Below, in pieces: positions 16,597 through 25,548 of a stretch of 64,000 nucleotides of DNA. This DNA is from an uncultured cyanobacterium. GTDB lineage: Bacteria; Cyanobacteriota; Cyanobacteriia; PCC-6307; Cyanobiaceae. The stretch lies in the NCBI GenBank assembly GCA_903935205.1, contig CAIZQU010000086.1:1-64000 (forward strand). Reading direction: 5' to 3'. Position numbers and translations under genes: made by a program. How positions within the stretch are numbered: position 1 is the first letter of the stretch; every line of letters starts with the position of its first letter. The notes beneath the pieces were generated by a model. That model saw nothing but the letters and a program-made list of their open reading frames with translations, ran no database searches and was not told the DNA's origin.

Positions 16597-17703
16597 ATGG
16601 CGAAGCGTCGTGTTCATGCTCCAGAGTTCAAAGCCCAGGTGGCTCTTGAGGCTTTGAGCAGCAAAAAGACTTTGGCTGAAGTTGCCGCTATCTACAAGTT
16701 GCATCCAGTTCAGGTCTGTCAATGGAAGCAGCAGATTGCCAAGCGCCTTCCTGATCTCTATCGCCAGCGAGATCTGTCTGGCAATCAGGATGCAGCTGAG
16801 GTGTTGAAGTTGCAAATCAGCAAGTTGGAATCTGCCAATGCCGCGTTACTGGAAGAGCTGGCCTGGCTCAAAAAAAAATTCTACAGATACAATCAGCCGA
16901 TTCTGAGATCAGTGCTGGAGCCCGACCATCACGCTATCTCCATGCGGCGTCAATGTGATTTGGTTGGCATGGCAAGATCCAGTTACTACTACAGTCCCAC
17001 CAACAACGTCTCGACCACCCATGACCTGGCTCGTTGCATCGACTATATGTGTATGCTTGATCCGGCCATCAGCGGCCAGAAACTCCTGGCTGAGCTTCAG
17101 GCCAAAGGCATTCCGATTCATAAGAACTACCTCCACCGCCTCCTCTGCCACCTGGGGTTTGCCCCTTTTGAGCGCAGGCTTACCAAGCTCTTTGTTGATC
17201 GCTGCGCCCAGCCATCCCCCCAGGCCTCGCTGATGCAGATGGCTCAGGACCCCGAGCGGCAATGGATTCTTGACATCGCCTATTGGCCCACTCCCCAGGC
17301 GGATTTGTTCGCCGCTCTGATCGTCGAAAGCCAATCGCAGCGCTGCCTCGCCTGGGGACTTTCCGACAGCCTCAGTTCCGCCCTTCCGACCGCCGTGTTG
17401 CAGAGGGCCATGCAGAAGCATCCCTTGCCCCTCAGCCTGCGCTGCGAAACCTTTCTGCCGCTGCTGAGCGATCGGTTTCTCGCCTGCCTGAACCAGGATG
17501 CCGTCGCTTTGGTGGCGCCCCTCTGGTTGGATCGCCAGCGGGGCGGCGGAGCCGGTCGGGCCACCCTGCTGGCGCCCCTGTGGCGGTGCTTGAAGCAACG
17601 GGCCGCCGACCTGCAATTCGGTGATGGCGATGCCAGCAATGAATGGGTGCTTGACCAGGCGCTCAAGACGTTGCCGAACCCCCTGGCACAGCATAGTCTG
17701 TAG
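16597..17703 (+). pseudogene. IS3-type transposase, OrfA and OrfB in one frame, catalytic residues lost
   Basis: A 368-residue frame from MAKRRVHAPEFKAQ. Residues 1-95 are OrfA: a helix-turn-helix ('KKTLAEVAAIYKLHPVQVCQ') and a leucine zipper. At 'WLKKKFYRYNQ', an A-rich site where IS3 elements normally shift frame, it passes straight into OrfB ('RRQCDLVGMARSSYYY'). In the DDE domain only the first Asp remains ('WILDIAYWPT'); the second Asp and the Glu are absent, and the last 140 residues diverge and are host-like in GC. No terminal inverted repeats were found. Dead or repurposed; the open frame persists. Confidence 0.75.
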
Positions 17704-17790
17704 GTTGTATGTAGGGTCGCCCTTTGGGCCTGGCGGGGGCGGCTGGATGTTGACCGATTAACGATGAATCGCTTGCTTCGGTCGATCGCA

Positions 17791-17828
17791 CGGCTCTGAA
17801 ATGACAAGTTTCATCACAGAGCGAGCCG
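17791..17828. repeat. Imperfect inverted repeat after the transposase ORF
   Basis: cggctctgaaatga pairs imperfectly with tcatcacagag..gagccg over 38 bases. It lies in a 284-base gap with no supported gene between the transposase-derived ORF and phhB. It might be a worn IS end or a terminator; nothing decides this. Confidence 0.3.
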
Positions 17829-17987
17829 TTGATTCGCTGTTTTCAAACTATACAGTGATGCTACATCTACACCGCCGGGGTCGTCGATTGAGGCGGCGTT
17901 CTGGCGTGCGATTGCTGCTCTGACCCTGCCTGCTCTTGCTGCCCGGTCGTGCTGCCGGAGTCTGCCGGGCACCGATTGGCTGTCCGC

Positions 17988-18275
17988 TCAGCCCAGAATC
18001 CGGTCGATGCGCCTGGCCAGCTCCCCGTCGAGGGCGGAAATGCCGCCGCAGTCGTGGGTGGTCAGGGCAATCGTCACCCGGTTCCAGACATTGCTCCATT
18101 CCGGGTGATGGCCCATCGACTCGGCGGCCAGGGCCACCCGGGCCATGAACCCGAAGGCCTCCGAGAAGTCGGCGAAGCGCAGCTCCCGGCAGAGCTTCCC
18201 CTCCACCACCGACCAGGCGGGCAAATCCGCTGCCAGGGCTGCGATCGCCTCGCTGGAGAGGGGCTGAACGGTCAT
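17988..18275 (-). CDS. phhB: Pterin-4a-carbinolamine dehydratase
   Basis: A 95-residue protein of the usual family length. The motif '[20 protein letters not shown]', followed by HDCGG, supplies the conserved active-site His residues of 4a-hydroxytetrahydrobiopterin dehydratase (PCD/DCoH). The enzyme dehydrates the oxidised pterin cofactor so it can be recycled. In cyanobacteria lacking phenylalanine hydroxylase the homologue is thought to act in pterin metabolism or carboxysome-related roles; neither is visible here. It stands alone on the minus strand. Confidence 0.93.
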   Translation of the reverse strand: MTVQPLSSEAIAALAADLPAWSVVEGKLCRELRFADFSEAFGFMARVALAAESMGHHPEWSNVWNRVTIALTTHDCGGISALDGELARRIDRILG

Positions 18276-18847
18276 CGGATCGCTGCGCTGAGTCCAGAGT
18301 GGAGCGTAGGCACCGGATCTGGCGGGCGATCGCTCACAGCGGTCGCGCCGATCGGCTTGAGTGGCGCCGTGTCGTTTGAGTCGTGGCGTTGCCGGTCATC
18401 GAGACCGCGGGCAGGGTGGCTGGCGCCTCTCCACCGGCCATGGCCGGCGGAGCACGGGCCTCAGATCCCTGGGATGGCTGCGCAGCATCCCCCGGGACGG
18501 CCCCGGGCCCTTGGCTGGTCCTCCCGATCCCGTTCAGCGATCCCCAGCCTCAGCACTCCCCGTTTCTTCCTGCTTGGCTCCGCGGTGGTCACGGCTGAGT
18601 CGTCCCCCGTCGCCCTTGTTCCCCCTCGCAGCCCTCCCCCCGCTCGGCCTGGCCGCCGCTCTGCAGCCGGGCCCTCGCCTGCGCCGCCACCAGCACCGCT
18701 GCTGTTGGCAAGCGGCCCCCTGCCGCCACCCCCCACCGAGCTCCATGGCGGCTGGTCTCCTCGCGGCTGGCCTCAGGGGCTCCCCTGCAGGCGTGCGCCT
18801 CCGCACTGCCCAGGGCTCGGTGTTCTCGTTTGCCGGTGCTGCCTGCC
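18276..18847. other. Intergenic stretch, no supported gene
   Basis: About 570 GC-rich bases between two minus-strand genes. Open frames exist on both strands (for example plus 18361-18954) but they are Pro/Arg/Ala-rich composition artefacts without domains. A HIP1 octamer sits at 18326. Confidence 0.5.
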
Positions 18848-19300
18848 TCAGGCCCCGATCAGGTGCAGGCTCAGCTGGCGCTTCTGGCGTCCGGAGCGGT
18901 GTTCCCAGAGGTAGATCGCCTGCCAGGTGCCCAACAGGAGCCTCCCCCCCGTGAACGATTGGCTGAGGCTGCTGCAGGTCAGTGCTGTGCGGATGTGGGC
19001 GGGCATGTCGTCCGGCCCTTCGTCGTCGTGCAGCCAGCGTCGCAACTCGCCCCGGCCGCTGACCGGTTTCACCCCCTCCTCGGGCACCAGCGCCCGCAGG
19101 AAGGCCTCCAGATCGGCCAGCACCCGCGGGTCGGCGTTCTCGTTGATCGTGAGGCTGCAGCTGGTGTGCAGGCAGGCGATCACGGCGATGCCGGTGTCCA
19201 GGCCGCTGCTGGCGATTTCCCGGTTGAGGGCGGCGGTGAGGTCGGTGAAGCCTGCGCCGGAGGTGTACACCTCCAGCTGCCGGAGGTCCTGGCGGATCAT
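18848..19300 (-). CDS. YjbQ family protein (secondary thiamine-phosphate synthase type)
   Basis: A 150-residue protein matching the UPF0047/YjbQ family: 'GIAVIACLHTSCSLTINENAD' less its first residue, 'DDMPAHIRTALTCSSLS' and 'LLLGTWQAIYLWEHR' are all diagnostic. The conserved Cys/His region near residues 43-50 and the Gly-Thr-Trp-Gln motif near 123 mark the presumed active site. Family members have weak thiamine-phosphate synthase activity, but the physiological role is unsettled. Length is normal. I chose the ATG at 19300 rather than an upstream extension. Confidence 0.92.
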   Translation of the reverse strand: MIRQDLRQLEVYTSGAGFTDLTAALNREIASSGLDTGIAVIACLHTSCSLTINENADPRVLADLEAFLRALVPEEGVKPVSGRGELRRWLHDDEGPDDMPAHIRTALTCSSLSQSFTGGRLLLGTWQAIYLWEHRSGRQKRQLSLHLIGA

Positions 19301-19579
19301 GGCGGCGTCGATGCTGGCGCAAACAGCCAGTGTGCAGCCCCCGATCCACCCCTCTGTGACGCGGGTGGCTGAGATGGGGCTGGCTGAGATTGCACTGGCT
19401 CAGATGGGTCTGAACAGTTGGCCCCACTCACCCACTGCAGCGAGCCACCACGACCACCCTTCTGAACCGTTCAGCCCACCCTCGGTCGATCCGGGAGGCG
19501 GCGGAAGGAGCCAGCCATCCCGCCGTGCCGCACCACCTGAAGCGGGCGTTTGACGGAATCATGCCCTTAACATATAGCC

Positions 19580-20155
19580 ATGCCAGAACTTACAATCCTT
19601 TACGACGGCGGTTGTCCGCTCTGCCTGCGCGAGGTTCGCTTTTTGCGCTCCCGCGATCAGCGCCTCCACCCGGGTGCCCCCCGCCTGGCCTTCGTCGACA
19701 TCGACGCCCACGGGTACGACGCCGCCCTCCATGGTGGCATCGGCTATCGGCAGGCCATGGGCCGCATCCATGCCCTCGCCGCCGATGGCACCGTCCTGCG
19801 CGATGTGGCTGTGTTCCGACAGGCCTATGCCCTGATCGGCCTGGGCTGGCTCTATGCCCCCACCCGTTGGCCCCTGCTGGGGCCGACGATCGATGGCCTT
19901 TATGGCCTCTGGGCGGCTTTGCGGCTGCGCTTGACCGGCCGGCCCAGCCTCGATCAACTCTGCGACCTGCGCCAGGGCCGCTGTGTGGCCCCATCTGCAC
20001 CCACCTCCCGTTCCGTTCCCAGCGCAGTGGCGGCCACCCCGGCCAGCCCCGACCCCAGCCAGGGGGGCGACCGAGGCGCCCCGCGCCCCACCGGCTCCCG
20101 CCCGCCGGAGCCGATGTCCGCCAGTGCCGGTCGCGGCACCACCGCCTCCCGATGA
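19580..20155 (+). CDS. DCC family thiol-disulfide oxidoreductase (DUF393)
   Basis: A 191-residue protein. The N-terminus 'LTILYDGGCPLCLREVRFL' carries the DxxCxxC signature (Cys12 and Cys15) of DCC proteins, a thioredoxin-like group of unproven redox role. 'FVDIDAHGYDAALHGGIGY' and 'DVAVFRQAYALIGLGWLYAP' continue the family pattern. The last 40 residues are Pro/Ser/Arg-rich and probably disordered. It is upstream of the CrtISO-like gene on the same strand with a 130-base gap. Confidence 0.88.
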   Translation: MPELTILYDGGCPLCLREVRFLRSRDQRLHPGAPRLAFVDIDAHGYDAALHGGIGYRQAMGRIHALAADGTVLRDVAVFRQAYALIGLGWLYAPTRWPLLGPTIDGLYGLWAALRLRLTGRPSLDQLCDLRQGRCVAPSAPTSRSVPSAVAATPASPDPSQGGDRGAPRPTGSRPPEPMSASAGRGTTASR

Positions 20156-20285
20156 CCGCTCCGGCACCCGTCAGCGGGATCCCGGCACCCGCCTGCGCGG
20201 CCCTGGTGCCAGCCGTCGGCACGCTCCCATCCGCCGCTGACGCCCCCGCATCGCTCCTCTCCAGCGGCCGCGGACCCCGCCGATC

Positions 20286-21881
20286 GTGACCGCCGCCTCC
20301 CCGCCCTCCATGGCGGCCCCGCCAGGCTCGGATCCCGATCTGATCGTGATCGGTTCCGGTCTCGGCGGCCTCTGCGCCGGGGCGATCGCCGCCCGCCATG
20401 GCTTGAGCGTGCTGGTGCTGGAGGCCCACCAGGTGCCAGGCGGCGCCGCCCACGGCTTCACCCGCCGCGGCTTCCAGTTCGAGAGCGGCCCCTCTCTCTG
20501 GAGTGGTCTGGGACGCTGGCCCAGCCCCAATCCCCTCACCCAGGTGTTGCGGGCGGTGGGGGAGACGCTGCCGGTGGTGCCGTACCACCATTGGGACCTG
20601 CTGCTGCCGGAGGGGCGGCTGCGGGTGGGGGTGGGGATGGAGCCCTTCCAGGAGGTGCTGCGCCAGCTGCGCGGCGAGGCGGTCGCCCTGGAATGGCGGC
20701 GCTTTCTGCTGGTCCTCGAACCCCTTTGTCGGGCCAGCCGCTCCCTGCCGCTGCTGGCCCTGCGGCCCGGCCTCGGCGGAGCCCTGAGCCTGGGCGGAGC
20801 CGGGCTGGAGCTGCTGGCCCGGGCTCCCCAGCTGGCGGCCCTCGGCGGCGCCTTCGGCCAGATCGCCCGCCGCCACCTGCAGGATCCCTTCCTGCTCCAT
20901 TGGGTGGAGCTGCTCTGCTTCCTGATCTCCGGCCTGGGGATGGATCACACCAGCGCCGCGGCGATGGCCACCCTGTTCGGGGAATGGTTTGAGCCCGAGG
21001 CCTGCCTCGACTATCCCCTCGGCGGCAGTCCGGCCGTCGCTGCAGCCCTGGTGCGCGGCATGGAGCGCCACGGCGGCCGGCTGCGCACCGGTGCGCCGGT
21101 GGAGCGGATTCTGGTGGAGGGCGGCCGAGCCGTGGGGGTGCGGCTGGCGGCCCAGGCCGGTGGCGAGGTGCTGCGAGCCCGGCGCGGCGTGATCAGCAAC
21201 GCCAGCCCCTGGGACACCCTGGCCCTGCTCCCCCCCGAGGCGGTCCCCCGCCGCTGGCGGGACCGCCAGGGTGCCACCCCGGCCTGCGCCAGCTTTCTCC
21301 ACTGGCATCTGGCCCTGCGCAGCGGCCCCGAGCTCGATGATCTGCCCGTTCACACCGTCTGGGTCGGTGATTGGCAGCGGGGCATCGGCGCCGAGCGCAA
21401 CATGGTGGTGCTCTCGATGCCGTCGCGGCTCGATCCCTCCCTGGCGCCGGCGGACCACCAGGTGCTGCACGGCTACACCCCCGCCAACGAACCCTGGGCC
21501 CTGTGGCAGGACCTGGAGCGCGGCAGCCCCGCCTACGAGTCCCTCAAACAGGAGCGCTGCGGCGTGTTCCACACGGTCTTCGACCAGCTGCTGCCCGACT
21601 GGCGCGAGCGGCTTGTATTCGAACTGCAGGGCACGCCCCTCAGCCATCGCCATTGGCTGCGGGTGCACCAGGGCAGCTACGGGCCGGCCTGGCCCGCCGA
21701 CCGCGGCCCCTTTCCCGGCGGTTCCACCCCGATCGACAACCTGATGCTCTGCGGCGCCGGAGTGTTCCCTGGCATCGGCGTGCCGCCCGTGGCGATCAGC
21801 GGCGCCCAGGCCGCCCACCGGTTTGTGGCCGCCAGCGCGCAGCGGCGGCTGCTGCGCGAGCTCGACCTGCCCGGGGGCTGA
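20286..21881 (+). CDS. FAD-dependent oxidoreductase, carotenoid isomerase/phytoene desaturase family
   Basis: A 531-residue flavoprotein. The dinucleotide-binding motif is 'DLIVIGSGLGGLCAGAIAA' (residues 18-36), followed by 'LEAHQVPGGAAHGFTRRGF'. The C-terminal FAD-contact segment is 'LMLCGAGVFPGIGVPPVAIS'. This layout is that of CrtI/CrtISO-type enzymes, which desaturate or isomerise carotenoids at the membrane. Which carotenoid step, if any, cannot be told; cyanobacteria carry several paralogues. The GTG at 20286 is the earliest start; the Met ten residues in is an alternative. Confidence 0.85.
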   Translation: MTAASPPSMAAPPGSDPDLIVIGSGLGGLCAGAIAARHGLSVLVLEAHQVPGGAAHGFTRRGFQFESGPSLWSGLGRWPSPNPLTQVLRAVGETLPVVPYHHWDLLLPEGRLRVGVGMEPFQEVLRQLRGEAVALEWRRFLLVLEPLCRASRSLPLLALRPGLGGALSLGGAGLELLARAPQLAALGGAFGQIARRHLQDPFLLHWVELLCFLISGLGMDHTSAAAMATLFGEWFEPEACLDYPLGGSPAVAAALVRGMERHGGRLRTGAPVERILVEGGRAVGVRLAAQAGGEVLRARRGVISNASPWDTLALLPPEAVPRRWRDRQGATPACASFLHWHLALRSGPELDDLPVHTVWVGDWQRGIGAERNMVVLSMPSRLDPSLAPADHQVLHGYTPANEPWALWQDLERGSPAYESLKQERCGVFHTVFDQLLPDWRERLVFELQGTPLSHRHWLRVHQGSYGPAWPADRGPFPGGSTPIDNLMLCGAGVFPGIGVPPVAISGAQAAHRFVAASAQRRLLRELDLPGG

Positions 21882-21941
21882 GCGGCGTCGGCCGGGCAGA
21901 CCCCCGGCTCCCTCAGCATGGGGAGACGCCGCCGAACCGCC

Positions 21942-22343
21942 ATGACGACCATGACCTGCCGCTACGAAGGCCAGCTGCGCTGCCAGGCGGTGCACGAATC
22001 CTCCGGCTGCGAGCTCCACACCGATGCCCCCCTCGACAACCAGGGGCGCGGCGAGAGCTTCTCCCCCACCGATCTGGTGGCTACAGCCCTGACCACCTGC
22101 ATCCTGACGATCATGGGCATCACCGCCGAGCGCCATGGCTTCGCCCTGGAGGGCTGCCAGGCGCGGGTGGAGAAGGCCATGACCAGCAGCGGCGTGCGGC
22201 GCATCGCCTCCCTCACCGTCTGGGTCACCCTGCCGGCCGGGCTGACGGAGCCGCAGCGTCAGCTGCTGCAGCGAGCCGGTGAGGGCTGTCCGGTCAAGCG
22301 CAGCCTTGAGGGCTGTGTGCCGATGACCCTCCACTGGGCCTGA
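21942..22343 (+). CDS. OsmC family peroxide-detoxification protein
   Basis: A 133-residue protein with the two reactive Cys contexts of OsmC/Ohr proteins: 'TDLVATALTTCILTIMG' and 'GEGCPVKRSL'. OsmC proteins reduce organic hydroperoxides through these Cys. The ATG at 21942 is chosen; a start 24 bases upstream (21918) adds an Arg-rich stretch not typical of the family. It follows the CrtISO-like gene at 60 bases. Its stop is in a short palindrome shared with the convergent peptidase gene. Confidence 0.9.
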   Translation: MTTMTCRYEGQLRCQAVHESSGCELHTDAPLDNQGRGESFSPTDLVATALTTCILTIMGITAERHGFALEGCQARVEKAMTSSGVRRIASLTVWVTLPAGLTEPQRQLLQRAGEGCPVKRSLEGCVPMTLHWA

Positions 22344-22355
22344 GCAGCCCTCAGG
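22339..22355. terminator. Stem-loop spanning convergent stop codons
   Basis: cctgag and ctcagg pair around a 5-base loop. The left arm holds the TGA of osmC and the right arm the stop of the minus-strand gene at 22351. There is no T-run. A bidirectional terminator is inferred. Confidence 0.35.
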
Positions 22356-22908
22356 GGCGTGATCGCACGCCGTCGGCGCAGAGCTGTCGGAAGAGGTTGA
22401 TCACATTGTCCGGCGTCTGCAGCTCCATCCAGAAGGCTTCGGCCTCGAGCCGCTGGTCGCTGCTGGGATAGCTGCGGTCGATCAGCTTGGCGTAGTGGGG
22501 GGCCATCGTTCGCAATTCGCGGAAGGTGCGGGGCATCGAGTCGTCGGCGATCACCGAACCGCCCCGGCAGGCCTGCATGATGTGGGTCGATTCGTGGGCC
22601 ATCACCTCCCACACCGCCTCCAGATCGGCCAGGTTGACACCATTGCGGCAGAGCACCAGGCGGTGCTGGCCCTTGCCATCCACTTCGTAGAACCCGGCAT
22701 GGCTTGGCGGGCAGTCATCGGCCACCTCGGTGACCACCCCGGCACCATTGACCAGCCGCTCCAGGGTGCCGATGTCCTCCAGGCTGGCGGCGAGGGCGGC
22801 GGGGGCCGCCAGCAGACCCGCCAGGGCCAGGGTGGTGATCGGGGCCTTCAGCCTTGTCCCCAGCGCGCAGCGGTGCCTGACGGTGGTGCGGACACGGCTT
22901 CTCATCAT
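22351..22908 (-). CDS. Secreted zincin-like protein with HExTH motif
   Basis: A 185-residue protein. Residues 1-40 form an Arg-rich signal peptide with the hydrophobic core 'ITTLALAGLLAAPAALA'. The mature part has 'WEVMAHESTHIMQACRGG', in which His105-Glu106-x-x-His109 fits a zinc metallopeptidase helix. Four Cys in the mature domain may form disulfides. The rest ('APHYAKLIDRSYPSSDQRLE', 'EAFWMELQTPDNVINLF') fits no family I know, but a Glu-containing 'EAEAF' helix downstream could supply the third zinc ligand, as in gluzincins. Starts at 22905 and 22908 are both ATG. Confidence 0.75.
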   Translation of the reverse strand: MMRSRVRTTVRHRCALGTRLKAPITTLALAGLLAAPAALAASLEDIGTLERLVNGAGVVTEVADDCPPSHAGFYEVDGKGQHRLVLCRNGVNLADLEAVWEVMAHESTHIMQACRGGSVIADDSMPRTFRELRTMAPHYAKLIDRSYPSSDQRLEAEAFWMELQTPDNVINLFRQLCADGVRSRP

Positions 22909-23325
22909 GGCGGGATCAGCACAAGGCGACCACTTCCAGAGTGGCCACGAATCGCCGAGTGCGCCGTGGCGTCGAGTGCGCCGTGGCGCCGGGGGCGACC
23001 CTGCCGGGGCGGGACGATCGCCCGGCCAGGCCCTGCCCGGGCGATCGTTCCCGTTCGCCTCGACTGGCTCGCCGCTGCCTACCCTCAACCAGCCGCCGGC
23101 ACCTCTGCGGTCCGCTCGCCGCCAGCCCCAGCCTCCGGCCGGCCTGTGTGATCAGGAGTCCCAGCCGGCTCCGCAGCGAGGGGCCCTTGCCACCGGTCCC
23201 CAGCCCCTGGCCGCCGGACCCGGCCACCAGCCAGCAGCCCACGGCCCAGGCCAGGGGCTGCAGCACCCGGCCACCAGGGCCGCACAACCCGTTCAGCCAG
23301 CCAGTCCCCGGCCCTGCCCCCGCCC
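22909..23325. other. Intergenic stretch, no supported gene
   Basis: About 415 bases, very GC-rich, between the divergent secreted-peptidase and carboxypeptidase genes. Frames are open on several phases but show only Pro/Arg-rich composition. The near-repeat gccgtggcg(t/c)cg(a/g)g occurs at about 22965-22992. Promoters for both genes must lie here but cannot be assigned. Confidence 0.45.
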
Positions 23326-24855
23326 ATGACGACCACGCCGTCCTCCCCGATCGAGCAGCTCAGGGAGTACCTGCACACCACCCGGCTGCTGGGCACGATC
23401 CACAGCACCCTCTACTTCGATCAGAACACGGTCATGCCGGCGGCGGCGGCTCCCTGGCGTGGAGAGCAGTTGGCGCTGCTGGCCCGCCAGATCCACCAGC
23501 GCCAGAGCAGCCGCGAGTTTCAGGATCTGCTGGCCGCGGCCGAGGCTGAGGTGCGGCCGGAGGCGCTGGCGGAGGAGCCGGCCCAGGCGGCCGACCGCCG
23601 CCACAACCTTCGCCTCCTGCGCCAGGAGCTGGAGCGCCAGCGGCGGCTCGACCCCGCTCTGGTGGGCCGGCTGGCCCAGGCCCAGGCCCAGGGCTATGCC
23701 CACTGGCAGGAGGCCCGGGCCCGCTCCGACTTCGCCCTGTTCGCTCCGGCCCTGGAGGAGCTGGTGCGGTTGCGCCAGGAACAGGCCCGCCAGCTGGCCG
23801 AACCCCGCAGTTGCTGGGAAACCCTGGCCCAGGTGTTCGAACCGGAGGTCAGCCACCGTCGCCTGGCGGAGCTGTTCGCGCCCCTGGTGGAGGGGTTGCC
23901 GCCCCTTCTGGAGAGGGCGGCGGGTTTGCCCCCCCTGCCCCCCGCGGACTGGGACCTGCCCGATGCCGCCCAGGATCGCCTGAGTCAGGCCCTCCTCCAG
24001 GACTGGGGCTATGACCCCGGCCGCTGTGTGCGCGCCCGTTCCCCCCATCCTTTTTCCTGCACCATCGGCCCGGCTGACTTCCGCATCACCACCCGGGTGG
24101 TGCCGGGCCTGCCCTTCTCCTCCTTCCTGGCCACCGCCCACGAATGGGGCCACTCCCTCTATGAACAGGGCTTGCCCCGCAGCGACGACCACTACTTCCC
24201 CTGGCCCCTCGGTGAGGCCACCTCGATGGGGGTGCATGAGAGCCAGAGCCTGTTCTTCGAGTGCCGGCTGGCCCGCAGCGCAGCCTTTGCCGAACGCTGG
24301 CACCCGCGCTTTTGCGACGCCCTGGGCCGCGACGCCTGGGGTGGGCCACGCCGCTTCTGGCGGGCCCTCAACCCGATGCGCGCCGGCCTGAATCGTGTCG
24401 AGGCCGATGAACTCAGCTACAGCCTCCACATCGTGCTCCGCTATGAGCTGGAGCGTGCCCTGTTGGAGGAGGGGATGGCGGTGGCCGAGCTACCCCAGCG
24501 CTGGAACGACGGCATGGAGAGGCTGCTGGGATTGAGGCCTGCCAACGATGCCGAGGGCTGCCTGCAGGACGTCCACTGGAGCGAAGGGCTGTTCGGCTAT
24601 TTCCCCTCCTACGCCCTCGGCCACCTGATCAGCGCCCAGCTTTCGGAAGCCCTGGAGAGCGAACTCGGACCGATCGAGGCCCGGGTTGCCGCCGGCGATG
24701 AGGCTGCGATCATCGCCTGGCTGGGGCGGCGGGTCTGGCCGCTGGGCCGGCGCGTCAACGGTGAGGAGCTGGTCGAACGGCTCAGTGGCCGCCCCTTGGA
24801 TGCCATGCCCTTCCTCCGCCACCTGGAGACCAAGCTCGCTGCCCTCGCCTGCTGA
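23326..24855 (+). CDS. Carboxypeptidase M32
   Basis: A 509-residue metallocarboxypeptidase of the Taq type. The zinc-binding motif is 'TAHEWGHSLYEQG' (His272-Glu273-Trp-Gly-His276), and the downstream Glu is in 'GVHESQSLFFE'. Other family marks are 'HPFSCTIGPADFRITTR' and 'DELSYSLHIVLRYELE'. It removes C-terminal residues from peptides in the cytoplasm. Length is normal. It lies 46 bases before the pyrophosphatase gene, so the two may be co-transcribed. Confidence 0.95.
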   Translation: MTTTPSSPIEQLREYLHTTRLLGTIHSTLYFDQNTVMPAAAAPWRGEQLALLARQIHQRQSSREFQDLLAAAEAEVRPEALAEEPAQAADRRHNLRLLRQELERQRRLDPALVGRLAQAQAQGYAHWQEARARSDFALFAPALEELVRLRQEQARQLAEPRSCWETLAQVFEPEVSHRRLAELFAPLVEGLPPLLERAAGLPPLPPADWDLPDAAQDRLSQALLQDWGYDPGRCVRARSPHPFSCTIGPADFRITTRVVPGLPFSSFLATAHEWGHSLYEQGLPRSDDHYFPWPLGEATSMGVHESQSLFFECRLARSAAFAERWHPRFCDALGRDAWGGPRRFWRALNPMRAGLNRVEADELSYSLHIVLRYELERALLEEGMAVAELPQRWNDGMERLLGLRPANDAEGCLQDVHWSEGLFGYFPSYALGHLISAQLSEALESELGPIEARVAAGDEAAIIAWLGRRVWPLGRRVNGEELVERLSGRPLDAMPFLRHLETKLAALAC

Positions 24856-24901
24856 GGGGCTGCGGGGCGGTCCTTAGGATGCCGCGGCGCAACCGATTCC
24901 C

Positions 24902-25489
24902 ATGGCGAACATCGACCACGCCCCCAGCCGCACGATGCTCAACCTGCTGCACGTGCTGCCCGCCTTTGCCGACGAGGCGGCGCTGCGGGTCAACGCCATC
25001 GTGGAGCTGAACTCGGGCACGATCAATAAGTACGAACTGATCACCGAGACCGGCCAGCTCAAGCTGGATCGGGTCGGCTATTCCTCCCTGGCCTACCCTT
25101 TCGCCTACGGCTGCATCCCCCGCACCTGGGATGAGGACGGCGATCCACTGGACATCGAGATCGTCGGTGTGAGCGAACCCCTGATCCCAGGGTCCCTGGT
25201 CGAGGCCCGCATCATCGGCATCATGAAGTTCGACGACGGAGGCGAGGTTGACGACAAGGTGATCGCCGTGCTTGCCGATGACAAGCGCATGGACCACATC
25301 ACCTCCTATGAGCAGCTGGGGGGCCACTGGCTCACCGAAACCCAGTACTACTGGGAGCACTACAAGGACCTCAAGAAGCCCGGCACCTGCAAGGTGAATG
25401 GCTTCGCAGGCAGTTCCGAGGCTGTCCGCATCATCAAGGAGTGCGAGGCGCGCTATACCACCACCATCGAACCCCAGCTGGTGGGCTGA
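24902..25489 (+). CDS. ppa: Inorganic pyrophosphatase, family I
   Basis: A 195-residue enzyme that hydrolyses pyrophosphate and drives biosynthetic reactions. 'ELNSGTINKYELITETGQLK' aligns with the substrate-binding E..(S)..KYE segment, and 'WDEDGDPLDIEIVG' holds the three metal-binding Asp residues of the DxDPxD type. 'EHYKDLKKPG' is the usual C-terminal mark. The N-terminus (MANIDHAPSRTMLNLLHVLP) is less typical of the E. coli enzyme but usual in cyanobacteria. It follows the M32 gene closely. Confidence 0.93.
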   Translation: MANIDHAPSRTMLNLLHVLPAFADEAALRVNAIVELNSGTINKYELITETGQLKLDRVGYSSLAYPFAYGCIPRTWDEDGDPLDIEIVGVSEPLIPGSLVEARIIGIMKFDDGGEVDDKVIAVLADDKRMDHITSYEQLGGHWLTETQYYWEHYKDLKKPGTCKVNGFAGSSEAVRIIKECEARYTTTIEPQLVG

Positions 25490-25548
25490 GGGCCTCCCCC
25501 GAGGCGGCCCCGCCCTTCCGGTCCACGCTCCCGACCCTCTGTCCCGCC

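Noticed and set aside
18361-18954. 198-codon plus-strand frame
   Set aside because: Its 3' part is antisense to the YjbQ gene and the rest is Pro/Arg/Ala low-complexity sequence.
19590-22334. 914-codon open frame on the minus strand
   Set aside because: It runs antisense to the DCC, CrtISO-like and OsmC genes, all of which have clear motifs. High GC leaves the opposite strand open; the translated sequence is Gly/Gln/Ala/His-rich and has no domain.
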